Part shown: piece after piece, positions 32,352 to 40,011 of the stretch
How positions within the stretch are numbered: the stretch's first letter is position 1
Layout of the letters: each line of letters starts with the position of its first letter
Source of the DNA: an uncultured Oscillospiraceae bacterium
GTDB lineage: Bacteria; Bacillota; Clostridia; Oscillospirales; Oscillospiraceae
Direction of reading: 5' to 3'
Length of the DNA: 41,159 nt
Assembly (NCBI GenBank): GCA_947624065.1
Contig: CANQIO010000012.1
Coordinates: 1 to 41,159 of the forward strand
Notes under the pieces: model-generated
The model's database searches: none
Seen by the model: only the letters and a program-made list of their open reading frames with translations
What the model was told of the DNA's origin: nothing
Program-made: the position numbers and the translations under genes

Positions 32352-33080
32352 ATGGACGGCATCGCGGCGATGGGCCTGACCAAGCGGTATGGGGACCTGA
32401 CGGCGGTGGACGCTCTGACCTTGACCATCGACGCCGGGGAGCGGTTCGCACTGCTGGGCGTCAACGGCGCGGGCAAGACCACCACCATGCGGATGCTCGC
32501 CTGCCTCGCCCGGCCCACGGCGGGGGACGCCCTGGTGGACGGGAAGAGCGTGGTCCGGGAGCCCGGAGCCGTGAAGGCGCGCATCGGGCTTTCGCCCCAG
32601 GAGACGGCGGTGGCCGCCAATCTGACGGCGGAGGAGAACCTGCTGTTCATGGCCGGGGCCCATGGCATGGGAAAAGCGGACGCCAGGGCCCGGACAGGCG
32701 AGCTGACGGAGGCGCTGGGGCTGGGGCCGATCCTGCGCCGGCGGGCAGGAAAGCTGTCCGGCGGCTGGCAGCGGCGGCTGTCCATCGCCATGGCGCTCAT
32801 CTCCCGGCCAAAGGTCCTCTTCCTGGACGAGCCCACCCTGGGACTGGACGTTCTGGCGCGGGCGGCCCTGTGGGAGGTGATCCGGAGCCTGGAGGGGGTC
32901 ACGACCGTGCTGACCACCCATTATATGGAAGAAGCGGAGGCCCTGGCGGACCGGGTGGGGATCATGGCGGCGGGGCGGCTGCTGTGCGCGGATGCTCCCG
33001 CCCAGCTGAAGGCCCGGACAGAGGCGGACAGATTCGAGGACGCGTTCCTCGCCGTGGTGAGGGAGGCGGGGCTGGGATGA
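32352..33080 (+). CDS. ABC transporter ATP-binding protein
   Basis: 242 residues from the ATG at 32352, one base after the regulator stop, with GGGAGG nine bases upstream. All nucleotide-binding motifs are present: Walker A 'LLGVNGAGKTTTMRML', Q-loop 'IGLSPQETAVAANLTAEENL', signature 'LSGGWQRRLSIAMAL', Walker B 'KVLFLDEPTLGLD', and the switch His in 'TTVLTTHYMEEAEALADRV'. It belongs to the drug/natural-product exporter class (CcmA/DrrA-like) that pairs with an ABC-2 type permease, which follows with an ATGA overlap. Only one ATPase and one permease are encoded, so both probably act as homodimers. Confidence 0.95.
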   Translation: MDGIAAMGLTKRYGDLTAVDALTLTIDAGERFALLGVNGAGKTTTMRMLACLARPTAGDALVDGKSVVREPGAVKARIGLSPQETAVAANLTAEENLLFMAGAHGMGKADARARTGELTEALGLGPILRRRAGKLSGGWQRRLSIAMALISRPKVLFLDEPTLGLDVLARAALWEVIRSLEGVTTVLTTHYMEEAEALADRVGIMAAGRLLCADAPAQLKARTEADRFEDAFLAVVREAGLG

Positions 33081-33811
33081 GGACGCTGACCTTTGCCCGC
33101 CGGATGGCGCGGGAGATCCTGCGGGACCCGCTGACGGTGTTTTTCGGACTGGGATTCCCGCTCCTTTTGCTGCTGCTCCTGACGGCCATCCAGAAAAACG
33201 TGCCCGTCGCGCTGTTCGATCTGGAGCGCCTGACGCCGGGGATCGCGGTGTTCGGCCTGGCCTTCCTCACGCTCTTCGCCGCCACGCTCATCGCCAGGGA
33301 CCGGAGCTCCAGCTTCCTGCAGCGGCTCTATACCACGCCCCTCACCGGCGCGGATTTCATCCTGGGCTACACCCTGCCCCTGGTGCCCATGGGCCTGGCG
33401 CAGAGCGCGGCGTGCTACGCCGCGGCGGCGGCATTGGGGCTCAGAGTTACGGGAAATATCCTCTGGGCCATCCTGGCGGCATTGCCGGTCAGCCTCTTCT
33501 TCATCGGGCTGGGCCTGTTGTGCGGGACGATCTTTTCGGACCGGCAGGTGGGCGGCCTGTGCGGGGCGCTGCTGACCAACCTGACGGCGTGGCTCGCCGG
33601 GATCTGGTTCGATGTGGACCTGGTGGGCGGATGGTTCCGGCGGCTGGCGGAGGCGCTGCCCTTTCTGCACGCGGTGGAACTGGGCCGGGCGGCGCTGCGG
33701 GGGGATACGGCCGGATATGCGCCCCATCTGTGGTGGGTGCTGGCGTATACGGTCCCGGTCCTGATCCTGGCGGCGGCGGTATTCGCGGGAAAAATGCGGA
33801 AAAACGACTGA
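33077..33811 (+). CDS. ABC-2 type transporter permease
   Basis: 244 residues; the ATG overlaps the ATPase stop (ATGA). About six membrane helices are visible: 'TVFFGLGFPLLLLLLLTAI', 'AVFGLAFLTLFAATLIA', the 'FILGYTLPLVPMGLAQSAAC' helix, 'ILWAILAALPVSLFFIGLG', 'VGGLCGALLTNLTAWLAG' and a last helix before 'GKMRKND'. The short cytoplasmic stretch 'RDRSSSFLQRLYTTPLTGAD' between helices 2 and 3 is the ABC-2 coupling motif ('RLyttPlt'). With the upstream ATPase it forms an exporter for an unknown compound; the TetR gene suggests a toxic or signalling small molecule. Confidence 0.92.
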   Translation: MRTLTFARRMAREILRDPLTVFFGLGFPLLLLLLLTAIQKNVPVALFDLERLTPGIAVFGLAFLTLFAATLIARDRSSSFLQRLYTTPLTGADFILGYTLPLVPMGLAQSAACYAAAAALGLRVTGNILWAILAALPVSLFFIGLGLLCGTIFSDRQVGGLCGALLTNLTAWLAGIWFDVDLVGGWFRRLAEALPFLHAVELGRAALRGDTAGYAPHLWWVLAYTVPVLILAAAVFAGKMRKND

Positions 33812-33839
33812 CCGGACGGCGCGCGCCGTCCGGTTTTTC
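33811..33839 (+). terminator. Intrinsic terminator of the TetR-ABC operon
   Basis: An 11- to 12-base perfect stem of 'accggacggcgc' with its complement (33811-33833) and a T-run of six; its first base is the last base of the permease stop. Confidence 0.93.
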
Positions 33840-33845
33840 AATCTG

Positions 33846-33874
33846 TTAACAATTTCGTTGGATGAAAGTATTAT
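33846..33874 (+). promoter_or_regulatory. Promoter of the second HtrA gene
   Basis: TTAACA (33846-33851), 17 bases, TATTAT (33869-33874). The leader to the start codon is about 45 bases. Another -10-like TATCAT is at 33888-33893. Confidence 0.65.
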
Positions 33875-33924
33875 AGTACTTTTATGGTATCATTTGCTAT
33901 GTATGCGCACGGGGAGGCGAAGCC

Positions 33925-35217
33925 TTGAACGACGACCGGGAAAACGGGTCCTTCGACCAGGAGGACGCGGAATACCATCTTGTCCGCCCGGAGAGGGAGC
34001 GGTCGGCATACAGCGACGCCTATTACCGCTCCGCGCCCCAGGATGGCAGGCCGGACTATGGCTATAACCCCGCCCGGTACTATGGGAAGGACGCCTCCCG
34101 GCACCGGGGCCAGATCGGCATGCGCACCATCCTGATCCTGGCGCTGGCGTGCGTCCTGGCGGCCGGCGCGCTGGGTGTCGGGGGGCTGTATCTGCTGGGG
34201 TGGGGGCGAACCATCCCCAATCTCTCCCTGCCGGACTTTTACACCCAGGCCCGGCAGACCCAGGCGGCCGCCGGCCCCATCCTCACCGTGCCTCAGCCCG
34301 CCGGCGACGAACCCATGAGCGGAGAGGACATCTACGTCATGGCGTGCCCCCAGGTGGTGTGCGTGTCCTGCTACGGCTCCGACGGCTCCGGCATCGTCCT
34401 CAGCGCCGACGGATACATCCTCACCAATTACCACGTGATCGAGACCGCCTATCTCTGGGGGCGGACCATCACCGTGGTCACCAATGACGGCGCGAGCCAT
34501 ACGGCCCAGGTGACAGGCACCGAGACCGACAGCGATCTGGCCGTGCTGAAGATCGACGCCGAGGGCCTGTCCGCGGCGGAGTTCTGCGACCTGGAGGACA
34601 TCAGCGTGGGCCAGCAGGTCTATGCCGTGGGCAACCCCCTGGGCGAGCTGGACTACACCATGACCCGGGGGACCCTCTCGGCCATGGACCGGCAGATCGC
34701 CGCCGGGGAGAACGCCACGGCCAGCATGTTCCAGTTCGACGCCGCCGTCAACCGGGGCAATTCCGGCGGGCCGGTATACAACGCCTACGGCCAGGTCATC
34801 GGCGTGGTCACCGCCAAATACTCCGCCAGCGGCATCGAGGGCCTGGGCTTTGCCATCCCCGCCCCGGACGCCTGCGCCATCGCCAACGAGCTCATCACCA
34901 AGGGCTACGTCTTCGGCAAGGCATACCTGGGCATCACCCCCGACTCGGTGTCCCCCGCCGTGGCCCGGTATTTCCATATGACGCCGGGGGCCTTCGTGAA
35001 GGCTGTGGAGCCGGGCAGCGCCGCCGAGACCGCCGGGCTGCTTCCCGGCGACATCATCACCGCCGTGGACGACGCGCATGTGGACGGCGCGGATCAGCTG
35101 GTGGCGGCGCTGAAGCGCTATAAGGCCGGCCAGACCGCCCAGCTCTCCGTCAGCCGGGGCCAGCAGACGCTGACCTTGTCCGTCACCTTCGACGAGGTCC
35201 CGCCTCCGGCGCAGTGA
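33925..35217 (+). CDS. HtrA/DegP-like membrane-anchored serine protease (second copy)
   Basis: 430 residues from a TTG (33925) with GGGAGG seven bases upstream; the start 'MNDDRENGSF' resembles the paralogue's 'MNDNGSF', which supports it. The long acidic/aromatic cytoplasmic N-terminus (1-65, several Tyr) precedes one membrane helix (66-91). The triad is His170 ('ILTNYHVIET'), Asp204 ('TDSDLAVLKID') and Ser280 ('NRGNSGGPVYN'); a PDZ domain spans about 335-425 ('GLLPGDIITAVDDAH'). It lies 79 bases upstream of an ECF sigma gene on the same strand, with no terminator hairpin between them, so read-through into the sigma/anti-sigma pair is likely. Confidence 0.95.
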   Translation: MNDDRENGSFDQEDAEYHLVRPERERSAYSDAYYRSAPQDGRPDYGYNPARYYGKDASRHRGQIGMRTILILALACVLAAGALGVGGLYLLGWGRTIPNLSLPDFYTQARQTQAAAGPILTVPQPAGDEPMSGEDIYVMACPQVVCVSCYGSDGSGIVLSADGYILTNYHVIETAYLWGRTITVVTNDGASHTAQVTGTETDSDLAVLKIDAEGLSAAEFCDLEDISVGQQVYAVGNPLGELDYTMTRGTLSAMDRQIAAGENATASMFQFDAAVNRGNSGGPVYNAYGQVIGVVTAKYSASGIEGLGFAIPAPDACAIANELITKGYVFGKAYLGITPDSVSPAVARYFHMTPGAFVKAVEPGSAAETAGLLPGDIITAVDDAHVDGADQLVAALKRYKAGQTAQLSVSRGQQTLTLSVTFDEVPPPAQ

Positions 35218-35296
35218 TGCAAAAAAATTTTCCTGTTTTTGACGCAATAAAAAGCCTTTCCCGCGCATTTCTTGATTGACAGGAGTACGAGAGGCA

Positions 35297-35872
35297 ATGC
35301 AGACGAACGCCGTAAAGCAGATCGGGGCACCCGCCCCGGATACAGTCTGGCTGCGGTCGCGCCTGGCCGGCATCGCCGGCGGCGACCGGCAGGCTCTGGC
35401 GGAACTGTACGCCGCCGCCCGCGGGGCGGTGTACGCCGCGGCGCTGGGCATTTTGAAAAACGCCCATGACGCCCAGGATGTGACCCAGGACGCTTTCGTG
35501 CGGATCTGGGAAAACGCCGGCCGGTATGAGCCCACCGGCTCGCCCATGGCCTGGATGCTGTCCGTGACCAGGAACCTGGCCCTGATGCGCCTTCGCCAGA
35601 GCAGCCGCACAGCGGAGCTCTCCGAGGGGGAATGGGACGCCATCCCCATCGCCGCGCCCGCCGTGACACCGGAGGATCGGATCGTCCTGCAGACCGCGCT
35701 GGCAGCGCTGTCCGACACTGAGCGGCAGATCGTTCTGCTCCACGCGGCCTCCGGGCTGAAGCACCGGGAGATCGCCGCGCTGCTGGATATCCCGCTTCCC
35801 ACTGTCCTGTCAAAATACCACCGCGCGATGAAAAAAATGCGTGCCCGAATGGAAGGAGATGAGGCCCTATGA
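35297..35872 (+). CDS. ECF-type RNA polymerase sigma factor
   Basis: 191 residues from the ATG at 35297 (GAGAGG just upstream; an AGGAG 14 bases away is the other candidate site). Region 2 is 'AVYAAALGILKNAHDAQDVT' with 'QDAFVRIWENAGRYEP' and 'AWMLSVTRNLALMRLRQ', which covers core binding and -10 recognition. Region 4 is 'ALSDTERQIVLLHAASGLKH' with 'REIAALLDIPLPTVLSKYHR', the -35 helix-turn-helix. Regions 1 and 3 are absent, so this is an ECF (group 4) factor and not SigI. Its TGA overlaps the ATG of the anti-sigma gene (ATGA). No promoter in the gap 35218-35296 was clear; a self-recognised ECF promoter is possible. Confidence 0.95.
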   Translation: MQTNAVKQIGAPAPDTVWLRSRLAGIAGGDRQALAELYAAARGAVYAAALGILKNAHDAQDVTQDAFVRIWENAGRYEPTGSPMAWMLSVTRNLALMRLRQSSRTAELSEGEWDAIPIAAPAVTPEDRIVLQTALAALSDTERQIVLLHAASGLKHREIAALLDIPLPTVLSKYHRAMKKMRARMEGDEAL

Positions 35873-37371
35873 CCGATCGGGAGCTGGAACAGCGGCTGCA
35901 TACCGCGCTGGATCACGCCGCCCCAAACGATCTGCAGGGCATCCTCTCCCGCTGTGGGGACGGGAAAGGAACAGTGATCGATATGAACGAAACGAGGAGC
36001 TCTGTCAAACGCAAGCCCTGGAAGGGGCTGATCGCCGCGTGCCTGGCGCTGGTGCTGTTGGCCGGAGGCGGCGGGATATTCTATCAGCAGGCCTATGCTG
36101 TGGCCTCTGTGGTCAGTCTGGACGTGAACCCCAGCATCCAGCTGGAAGTGAACCGGAACGAAAAGGTGCTCTCCTGCACCGCCCTGAACCAGGAAGCCGT
36201 CACCGCCCTGGCGGACATGAACGGCGGCAAGGACCTGGAGGGGGCCAAGCTGACCGTGGCAGTGAACGCCATCGTGGGCGCGCTGGTGCGCTGCGGCTAT
36301 CTGGACCGGATCGACTCGGCCATCCTCATCTCCGTAGAGGACAAGGACGCCGACCGGGCCGCCCGGCTCCAGCAGACGGTGGTCTCGTCCGTGGACGGGG
36401 TCCTGCAGGAGGCCTCCGCCCAGGTGTCCGTGGCCAGCCAGATCGTGTCGGCCAACGCGGATCTGTCCGCCCTGGCCCAGCGCAACAACATCTCCACCGG
36501 CAAGGCCAATCTGGTGGAGCGCGTCATCGCCCTGAACGGTGAGCTTGGCTTCGACGAGCTGGCGGGGCTGAGCGTGGAGGAGCTGCAGGATCTGCTGGAG
36601 ATCGGCGCGCCGGCCATGCCCATCGGCTGTGACGCCGCGCTGCAGGCGGTGCTGGACTACGCCGGCATCACTGGGGACAGTGTCACCTACTACGAGGTGG
36701 ACCCGGAGCTGGACGAGGGCACGCCCTATTATGAGGTGGAGCTGGTCATCGACGGCAGAGAGCAGGATTACGGCGTGCACGCCTTCACCGGCGAGGTCAT
36801 CCGGGGCATCGACGGCCCCAGCGTGATGAACCCCGGTCCGGCCCTGCCCCAGGGCACCGTGACCGTGACAGAGGCGGAGGCGGAGGCCGCCGCGCTGGCC
36901 CACGCGGGCCTGACCCAGGACCAGGTGTCCGGCATGCGCGTCAAGCGGGATTTTGACGACGGCCGCATGGAATTTGAGGTCAAGTTCTTCACCAGCACCA
37001 CAGAATATGAGTACACCGTGGACGCCTCCACCGGCGAGATCCTGAAGGCCGAGACCGAGACCATCCCCGGCATGGCCGCCGCACCCACTGCCGCCCCCAC
37101 TCGCGACCCCCTCGGCAGCGCCCCCCAGCAGGTCCCCGCCGCCACGCCGGCGCCTGTGACCGACATTGGCGCCGAGGCCGCCAAGCAGGCCGCCCTGGCC
37201 CACGCCGGCCTCACCGCCGACCAGGTGTCCCGCATGAAGGTCGAGCAGGATCGTGAGCACGGCCGTCTGGAATATGAGGTCGAGTTCAAGTCCGGCGGCT
37301 ACGAGTACGAGTACACCATCGACGCCGCCACCGGCGCCGTGCTGGACTTCGACAAGGACTGGGACGACTGA
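35869..37371 (+). CDS. RsgI-like transmembrane anti-sigma factor with three PepSY domains
   Basis: 500 residues, coupled to the sigma gene by ATGA. Cytoplasmic part 1-50 ('MTDRELEQRLHTALDHA', then a basic 'KRKPWK'), one membrane helix about 52-71, then the RsgI periplasmic juxtamembrane domain 'VSLDVNPSIQLEVNRNEKVL' (82-101). Asn87-Pro88 matches the site at which RsgI anti-sigma factors are reported to cut themselves. Residues about 105-245 form a helical domain as in other RsgI proteins. Then come PepSY-like units at about 254-315, 334-395 and 434-498, the last two very alike and split by a Pro/Ala linker (399-430). RsgI partners are usually SigI; here the partner is an ECF factor. It probably holds the sigma factor at the membrane until an outside signal leads to proteolysis. 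Confidence 0.88.
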   Translation: MTDRELEQRLHTALDHAAPNDLQGILSRCGDGKGTVIDMNETRSSVKRKPWKGLIAACLALVLLAGGGGIFYQQAYAVASVVSLDVNPSIQLEVNRNEKVLSCTALNQEAVTALADMNGGKDLEGAKLTVAVNAIVGALVRCGYLDRIDSAILISVEDKDADRAARLQQTVVSSVDGVLQEASAQVSVASQIVSANADLSALAQRNNISTGKANLVERVIALNGELGFDELAGLSVEELQDLLEIGAPAMPIGCDAALQAVLDYAGITGDSVTYYEVDPELDEGTPYYEVELVIDGREQDYGVHAFTGEVIRGIDGPSVMNPGPALPQGTVTVTEAEAEAAALAHAGLTQDQVSGMRVKRDFDDGRMEFEVKFFTSTTEYEYTVDASTGEILKAETETIPGMAAAPTAAPTRDPLGSAPQQVPAATPAPVTDIGAEAAKQAALAHAGLTADQVSRMKVEQDREHGRLEYEVEFKSGGYEYEYTIDAATGAVLDFDKDWDD

Positions 37372-37413
37372 GTCTCCCAGCGTTCAGGTCCGCAGAGCCG
37401 AATAAAGCAGGAC

Positions 37414-37450
37414 ATGATTTCCGGGGGCGCGTACCCCGGAAATCATTTTT
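37414..37450 (+). terminator. Intrinsic terminator of the HtrA-sigma-anti-sigma run
   Basis: A 13-base perfect stem (37414-37426 with 37434-37446) followed by a T-run, 43 bases past the anti-sigma stop. Confidence 0.95.
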
Positions 37451-37464
37451 ACCAGTCTGCAAAC

Positions 37465-37498
37465 GTAAACGCCCCCGTCCGAAAAGGACGGGGGCGCT
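37465..37498 (-). terminator. Intrinsic terminator of the rpmG-rplA operon
   Basis: An 11-base perfect stem (37470-37480 with 37486-37496); on the minus strand TTTA follows. It is 27 bases past rplA and ends the operon there. Confidence 0.9.
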
Positions 37499-37524
37499 TT
37501 GTGCAGCCTTCTGATTTAAATGGC

Positions 37525-38217
37525 TTACAGACCCTTCTGGGCGTTGACCTTGATGCCGGGGCCCATGGTGGTGGCGGTGACGCAGCTGCGGATGTACTGG
37601 CCCTTCGCAGCGGCGGGCTTGGCCTTCACGATGGCGCCGATCAGCGCGTCATAGTTCTCCTGCAGCTTCTCAGCGCCGAAGCTCACCTTGCCGATGGGGC
37701 AGTGGATGATGTTGGTCTTGTCCAGACGGTACTCGATCTTACCGGCCTTGACCTCATGGATGGCCTGGGTCAGGTTGGGGGTCACGGTGCCCGCCTTGGG
37801 GGAGGGCATCAGGCCCTTGGGGCCCAGCACCTTACCGAGACGGCCCACGATGCCCATCATATCGGGGGTGGCGATGACCACGTCAAAGGCGAACCAGTTC
37901 TCGCCCTGGATCTTCTGGACCAGCTCCTGCCCGCCCACGAAATCGGCGCCGGCGGCCTTGGCCTCTTCCTCGCGCTCGGGCTTGCAGAACACCAGAACGG
38001 TGCGGCTTTTGCCGGTGCCGTGGGGCAGCACGATGGCGCCGCGGACCTGCTGGTCGGCGTGACGGCCGTCCACGCCCAGCTTCACGTGCAGCTCGACGGT
38101 CTCGTCGAACTTGGCCTTGCTGGTCTTGCACACCAGGTCGAAGGCCTCCTGGGGATCGTATACGGTCTGCTTATCAAAGAGCTTGGCGCTCTCTTTATAA
38201 TTCTTGCCTCTGAACAT
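37525..38217 (-). CDS. rplA: 50S ribosomal protein L1
   Basis: 230 residues, normal length; GGAGG lies eight to nine bases before the ATG. Key marks are '[20 protein letters not shown]', '[19 protein letters not shown]', '[20 protein letters not shown]', '[19 protein letters not shown]' and the closing '[15 protein letters not shown]'. L1 forms the movable stalk near the ribosomal E site and in many bacteria represses its own operon mRNA. It is the last gene of rpmG-secE-nusG-rplK-rplA; the usual rplJ-rplL do not follow. Confidence 0.99.
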   Translation of the reverse strand: MFRGKNYKESAKLFDKQTVYDPQEAFDLVCKTSKAKFDETVELHVKLGVDGRHADQQVRGAIVLPHGTGKSRTVLVFCKPEREEEAKAAGADFVGGQELVQKIQGENWFAFDVVIATPDMMGIVGRLGKVLGPKGLMPSPKAGTVTPNLTQAIHEVKAGKIEYRLDKTNIIHCPIGKVSFGAEKLQENYDALIGAIVKAKPAAAKGQYIRSCVTATTMGPGIKVNAQKGL

Positions 38218-38277
38218 TCAAATTTTCCTCCAAAAAATGTGGTTAAGCGGAAGTTTTCCTCCCACATATGGGGCGAT

Positions 38278-38703
38278 TTACTCGCCCACCAGAACGCCCA
38301 TGCTCCGGCAGGTGCCGGCGATCATGCTCATGGCCGACTCAATGCTGGTGCAGTTGAGGTCGGGCATTTTCTGCTCCGCGATCTTCCGCAGGTCTTCCTT
38401 GGAGATCGTGGCCACCTTGTCCCGCTGGGGCACGCCGGAGGCGGTCTCGATGCCGCAGGCCTTCTTGATGAGCAGGGCCGCGGGCGGGGTCTTGGTGATG
38501 AAGGTGAAGCTGCGGTCGGCGTAGACGGTGATGACCACGGGGATCATCATGCCCATGTCGCCCTTGGTGCGCTCGTTGAAGTCCTTGGTGAACTGGCCGA
38601 TGTTGATGCCGTACTGACCAAGGGCGGGGCCCACAGGGGGCGCCGGGGTGGCGCGGCCTGCCGGGACCTGGAATCTGACGTATCCAACTATTTTCTGAGA
38701 CAT
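38278..38703 (-). CDS. rplK: 50S ribosomal protein L11
   Basis: 141 residues with AAGGAG nine bases before the ATG. The N-terminal '[20 protein letters not shown]'-type motif is present in the form '[20 protein letters not shown]', with '[15 protein letters not shown]' next, and the RNA-binding C-terminal domain has '[14 protein letters not shown]' and '[10 protein letters not shown]'. L11 binds the GTPase-associated 23S region with L10 and is the thiopeptide target site. It lies 60 bases upstream of rplA. Confidence 0.99.
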   Translation of the reverse strand: MSQKIVGYVRFQVPAGRATPAPPVGPALGQYGINIGQFTKDFNERTKGDMGMMIPVVITVYADRSFTFITKTPPAALLIKKACGIETASGVPQRDKVATISKEDLRKIAEQKMPDLNCTSIESAMSMIAGTCRSMGVLVGE

Positions 38704-38746
38704 TTTACTTTCTCCTTGATCCTCTTGTCATGAGGTGATAACGATA

Positions 38747-39274
38747 TCATTCATCCTTTACCGGCTCGATCTGGTCAAGCTCCAGATCCACCGGCGTCTC
38801 ACGGCCGAACATGGAGACGATGACCCGGACCCGGTCTTTCTCCGGTTCCAGCTCGTCCACCGTGCCGAGGAATCCCTCCAGGGGGCCGTCCGTCACCTTT
38901 ACGGTGTCGCCCAGGCCGAAGCCCACCACGATCTCGTGGCGCTCCACGCCCAGGTCCAGCACCTCCCGCTCCGTCAGGGGCACGGGCTTGCCGTCCATGG
39001 ACACGAAGCCGGTGGAGCCTCTGGCGTTGCGCACCAGGTGCCAGCTCTCGTCCGTCAGGACCATCTTCACCAGCACGTAGCCGGGAAAGGTCTTGCGCTC
39101 ATAGGTCTTCTCGCCGTTATCGGTGTGCTCGGTGACGGTCTCCATGGGGATCTTCACCTCCAGGATCAGGTCCTCCATGTGCCGGTTCTCCGCCGCCTTC
39201 ATGATGGAGGCGGCCACCGTGTTCTCATACCCGGAATAGGTATGAACGACGTACCATTTCGCGGATTCTGCCAT
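38747..39274 (-). CDS. nusG: Transcription termination/antitermination factor NusG
   Basis: 175 residues. The NGN domain starts 'KWYVVHTYSGYENTVAASIM' and has 'KTFPGYVLVKMVLTDESWHL' and 'RNARGSTGFV'; the KOW domain is 'LGDTVKVTDGPLEGFLGTVD'. NusG binds RNA polymerase and links transcription to Rho or ribosomes. The ATG is one base after the secE stop, with no clear separate promoter, so it is co-translated. The gene sits in the order typical of bacteria, secE-nusG-rplK. Confidence 0.99.
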   Translation of the reverse strand: MAESAKWYVVHTYSGYENTVAASIMKAAENRHMEDLILEVKIPMETVTEHTDNGEKTYERKTFPGYVLVKMVLTDESWHLVRNARGSTGFVSMDGKPVPLTEREVLDLGVERHEIVVGFGLGDTVKVTDGPLEGFLGTVDELEPEKDRVRVIVSMFGRETPVDLELDQIEPVKDE

Positions 39275-39275
39275 G

Positions 39276-39539
39276 TTACGCGAAGATGTTGATCAGCGCC
39301 TTCACCGTCGCCTGGGCGGCGCTGTCAAAGCCCCACAGGACGATAGCGCACACCACGATGACCACCAGGGCCACGCCGGTGTTCTTCATCGTCTGCTTGG
39401 GCGTGGGCCAGACGACCTTTTTCAGCTCGCTCTTCATGTCGCGGAACCACTTTTTCACCCGCGCGAAGAATTTCAGCTTCTCGTCCGTCTTCTTGACCGC
39501 GACCTTCTGCTGGGGGGCGGCCTTCTTTTCTTCTGCCAT
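39276..39539 (-). CDS. secE: Preprotein translocase subunit SecE
   Basis: 87 residues from the ATG at 39539 (GGGGGA eight bases upstream). The basic/charged N-terminus 'MAEEKKAAPQQKVAVKK' is followed by the conserved amphipathic helix 'FFARVKKWFRDMKSELKKVV' with 'WPTPKQTMKNT', then a single membrane helix 'GVALVVIVVCAIVLWGFDS'. This is the one-helix SecE of Gram-positives, which clamps SecY in the translocation channel. It lies 14 bases after rpmG. Confidence 0.97.
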   Translation of the reverse strand: MAEEKKAAPQQKVAVKKTDEKLKFFARVKKWFRDMKSELKKVVWPTPKQTMKNTGVALVVIVVCAIVLWGFDSAAQATVKALINIFA

Positions 39540-39553
39540 TGTTCCGGTCCCCC

Positions 39554-39715
39554 TTACTTGGTTTCCTGGTGCAGGGTGTGCTTGCGGCAGAAGGGGCAAT
39601 ACTTGTTCAGCTCAAGCTTTTCCGTGGTGTTCTTCTTGTTCTTGAACGTATTGTAGTTCCTCTGTTTGCACTCGCTGCAGCGCAGTACGACCTTGATCCT
39701 TGCGTCTGCTGCCAT
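39554..39715 (-). CDS. rpmG: 50S ribosomal protein L33
   Basis: 53 residues from the ATG at 39715 with GGAGG ten bases upstream. '[20 protein letters not shown]' with '[16 protein letters not shown]' gives the two C-x-x-C pairs of a zinc-binding (C+) L33; the middle '[15 protein letters not shown]' is also typical. It heads the operon and has its own promoter. L33 before secE is the normal Firmicutes order. Confidence 0.98.
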   Translation of the reverse strand: MAADARIKVVLRCSECKQRNYNTFKNKKNTTEKLELNKYCPFCRKHTLHQETK

Positions 39716-39794
39716 GTTTTCGGCACCTCCTTGTAAAATTGCCTCCCTATTCCGGCCATAACGGATCAGCCCGTCCGGACGGCAGGTAAAAGTT

Positions 39795-39823
39795 ATCTTA
39801 TCATGCATCAGGGAAAAATGCAA
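39795..39823 (-). promoter_or_regulatory. Promoter of the rpmG-secE-nusG-rplK-rplA operon
   Basis: Minus strand TTGCAT (39818-39823), 17 bases, TAAGAT (39795-39800), 80 bases before rpmG. Confidence 0.6.
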
Positions 39824-39873
39824 CCATATTTTCTTGGTTTTTTCGTGACTTCCTATAAAGTTCCCGATTGCGG

Positions 39874-39902
39874 TTGCGCCGGGCCGTCCGGCATGGTAAC
39901 AT
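39874..39902 (+). promoter_or_regulatory. Probable promoter of folT-ruvX
   Basis: TTGCGC (39874-39879), 17 bases, TAACAT (39897-39902), giving a start right at the 5' edge of the riboswitch. A second candidate, TTCTTG with TATAAA at 39854-39859, lies upstream. Confidence 0.5.
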
Positions 39903-39906
39903 GGGA

Positions 39907-40011
39907 GCCACAGAGTAGGGACGGCCGCGTCATGCCCGCGTCAAAACGGGCATCCAGTGCCGGGGGGACGGGAAGTTGTCCCCCGGACGAAACGGCGGCG
40001 TCCGGACAGGC
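39907..40011 (+). ncRNA. Tetrahydrofolate (THF) riboswitch upstream of folT
   Basis: The consensus GAGTAG is at 39913-39918. P2 pairs 39919-39928 with 39995-40003 (one bulged G). P3 is the 7-base stem 39960-39966 with 39980-39986; its loop 'acgggaagttg' fits the THF-riboswitch pattern (in the E. siraeum type 'auggga-ugucg'), and 'acgaa' follows P3 as expected. A 7-base hairpin, 39932-39938 with 39947-39953, is inserted in the P2-P3 joining arm. P1 is short (GCC at 39907-39909 with GGC at 40009-40011). Its 3' strand also pairs in a downstream hairpin (40009-40015 with 40029-40035), so the two look mutually exclusive. The gene below carries folate, which fits feedback control by reduced folate. 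Confidence 0.85.

Noticed and set aside
33871-37260. Minus-strand open frame of over 1100 codons
   Set aside because: It is antisense to HtrA, the ECF sigma factor and the anti-sigma factor, all with clear motifs. Long antisense frames are usual in GC-rich DNA.
37372-37524. L10-type leader for rplJ-rplL
   Set aside because: The stretch holds only two terminators facing each other; no rplJ follows.
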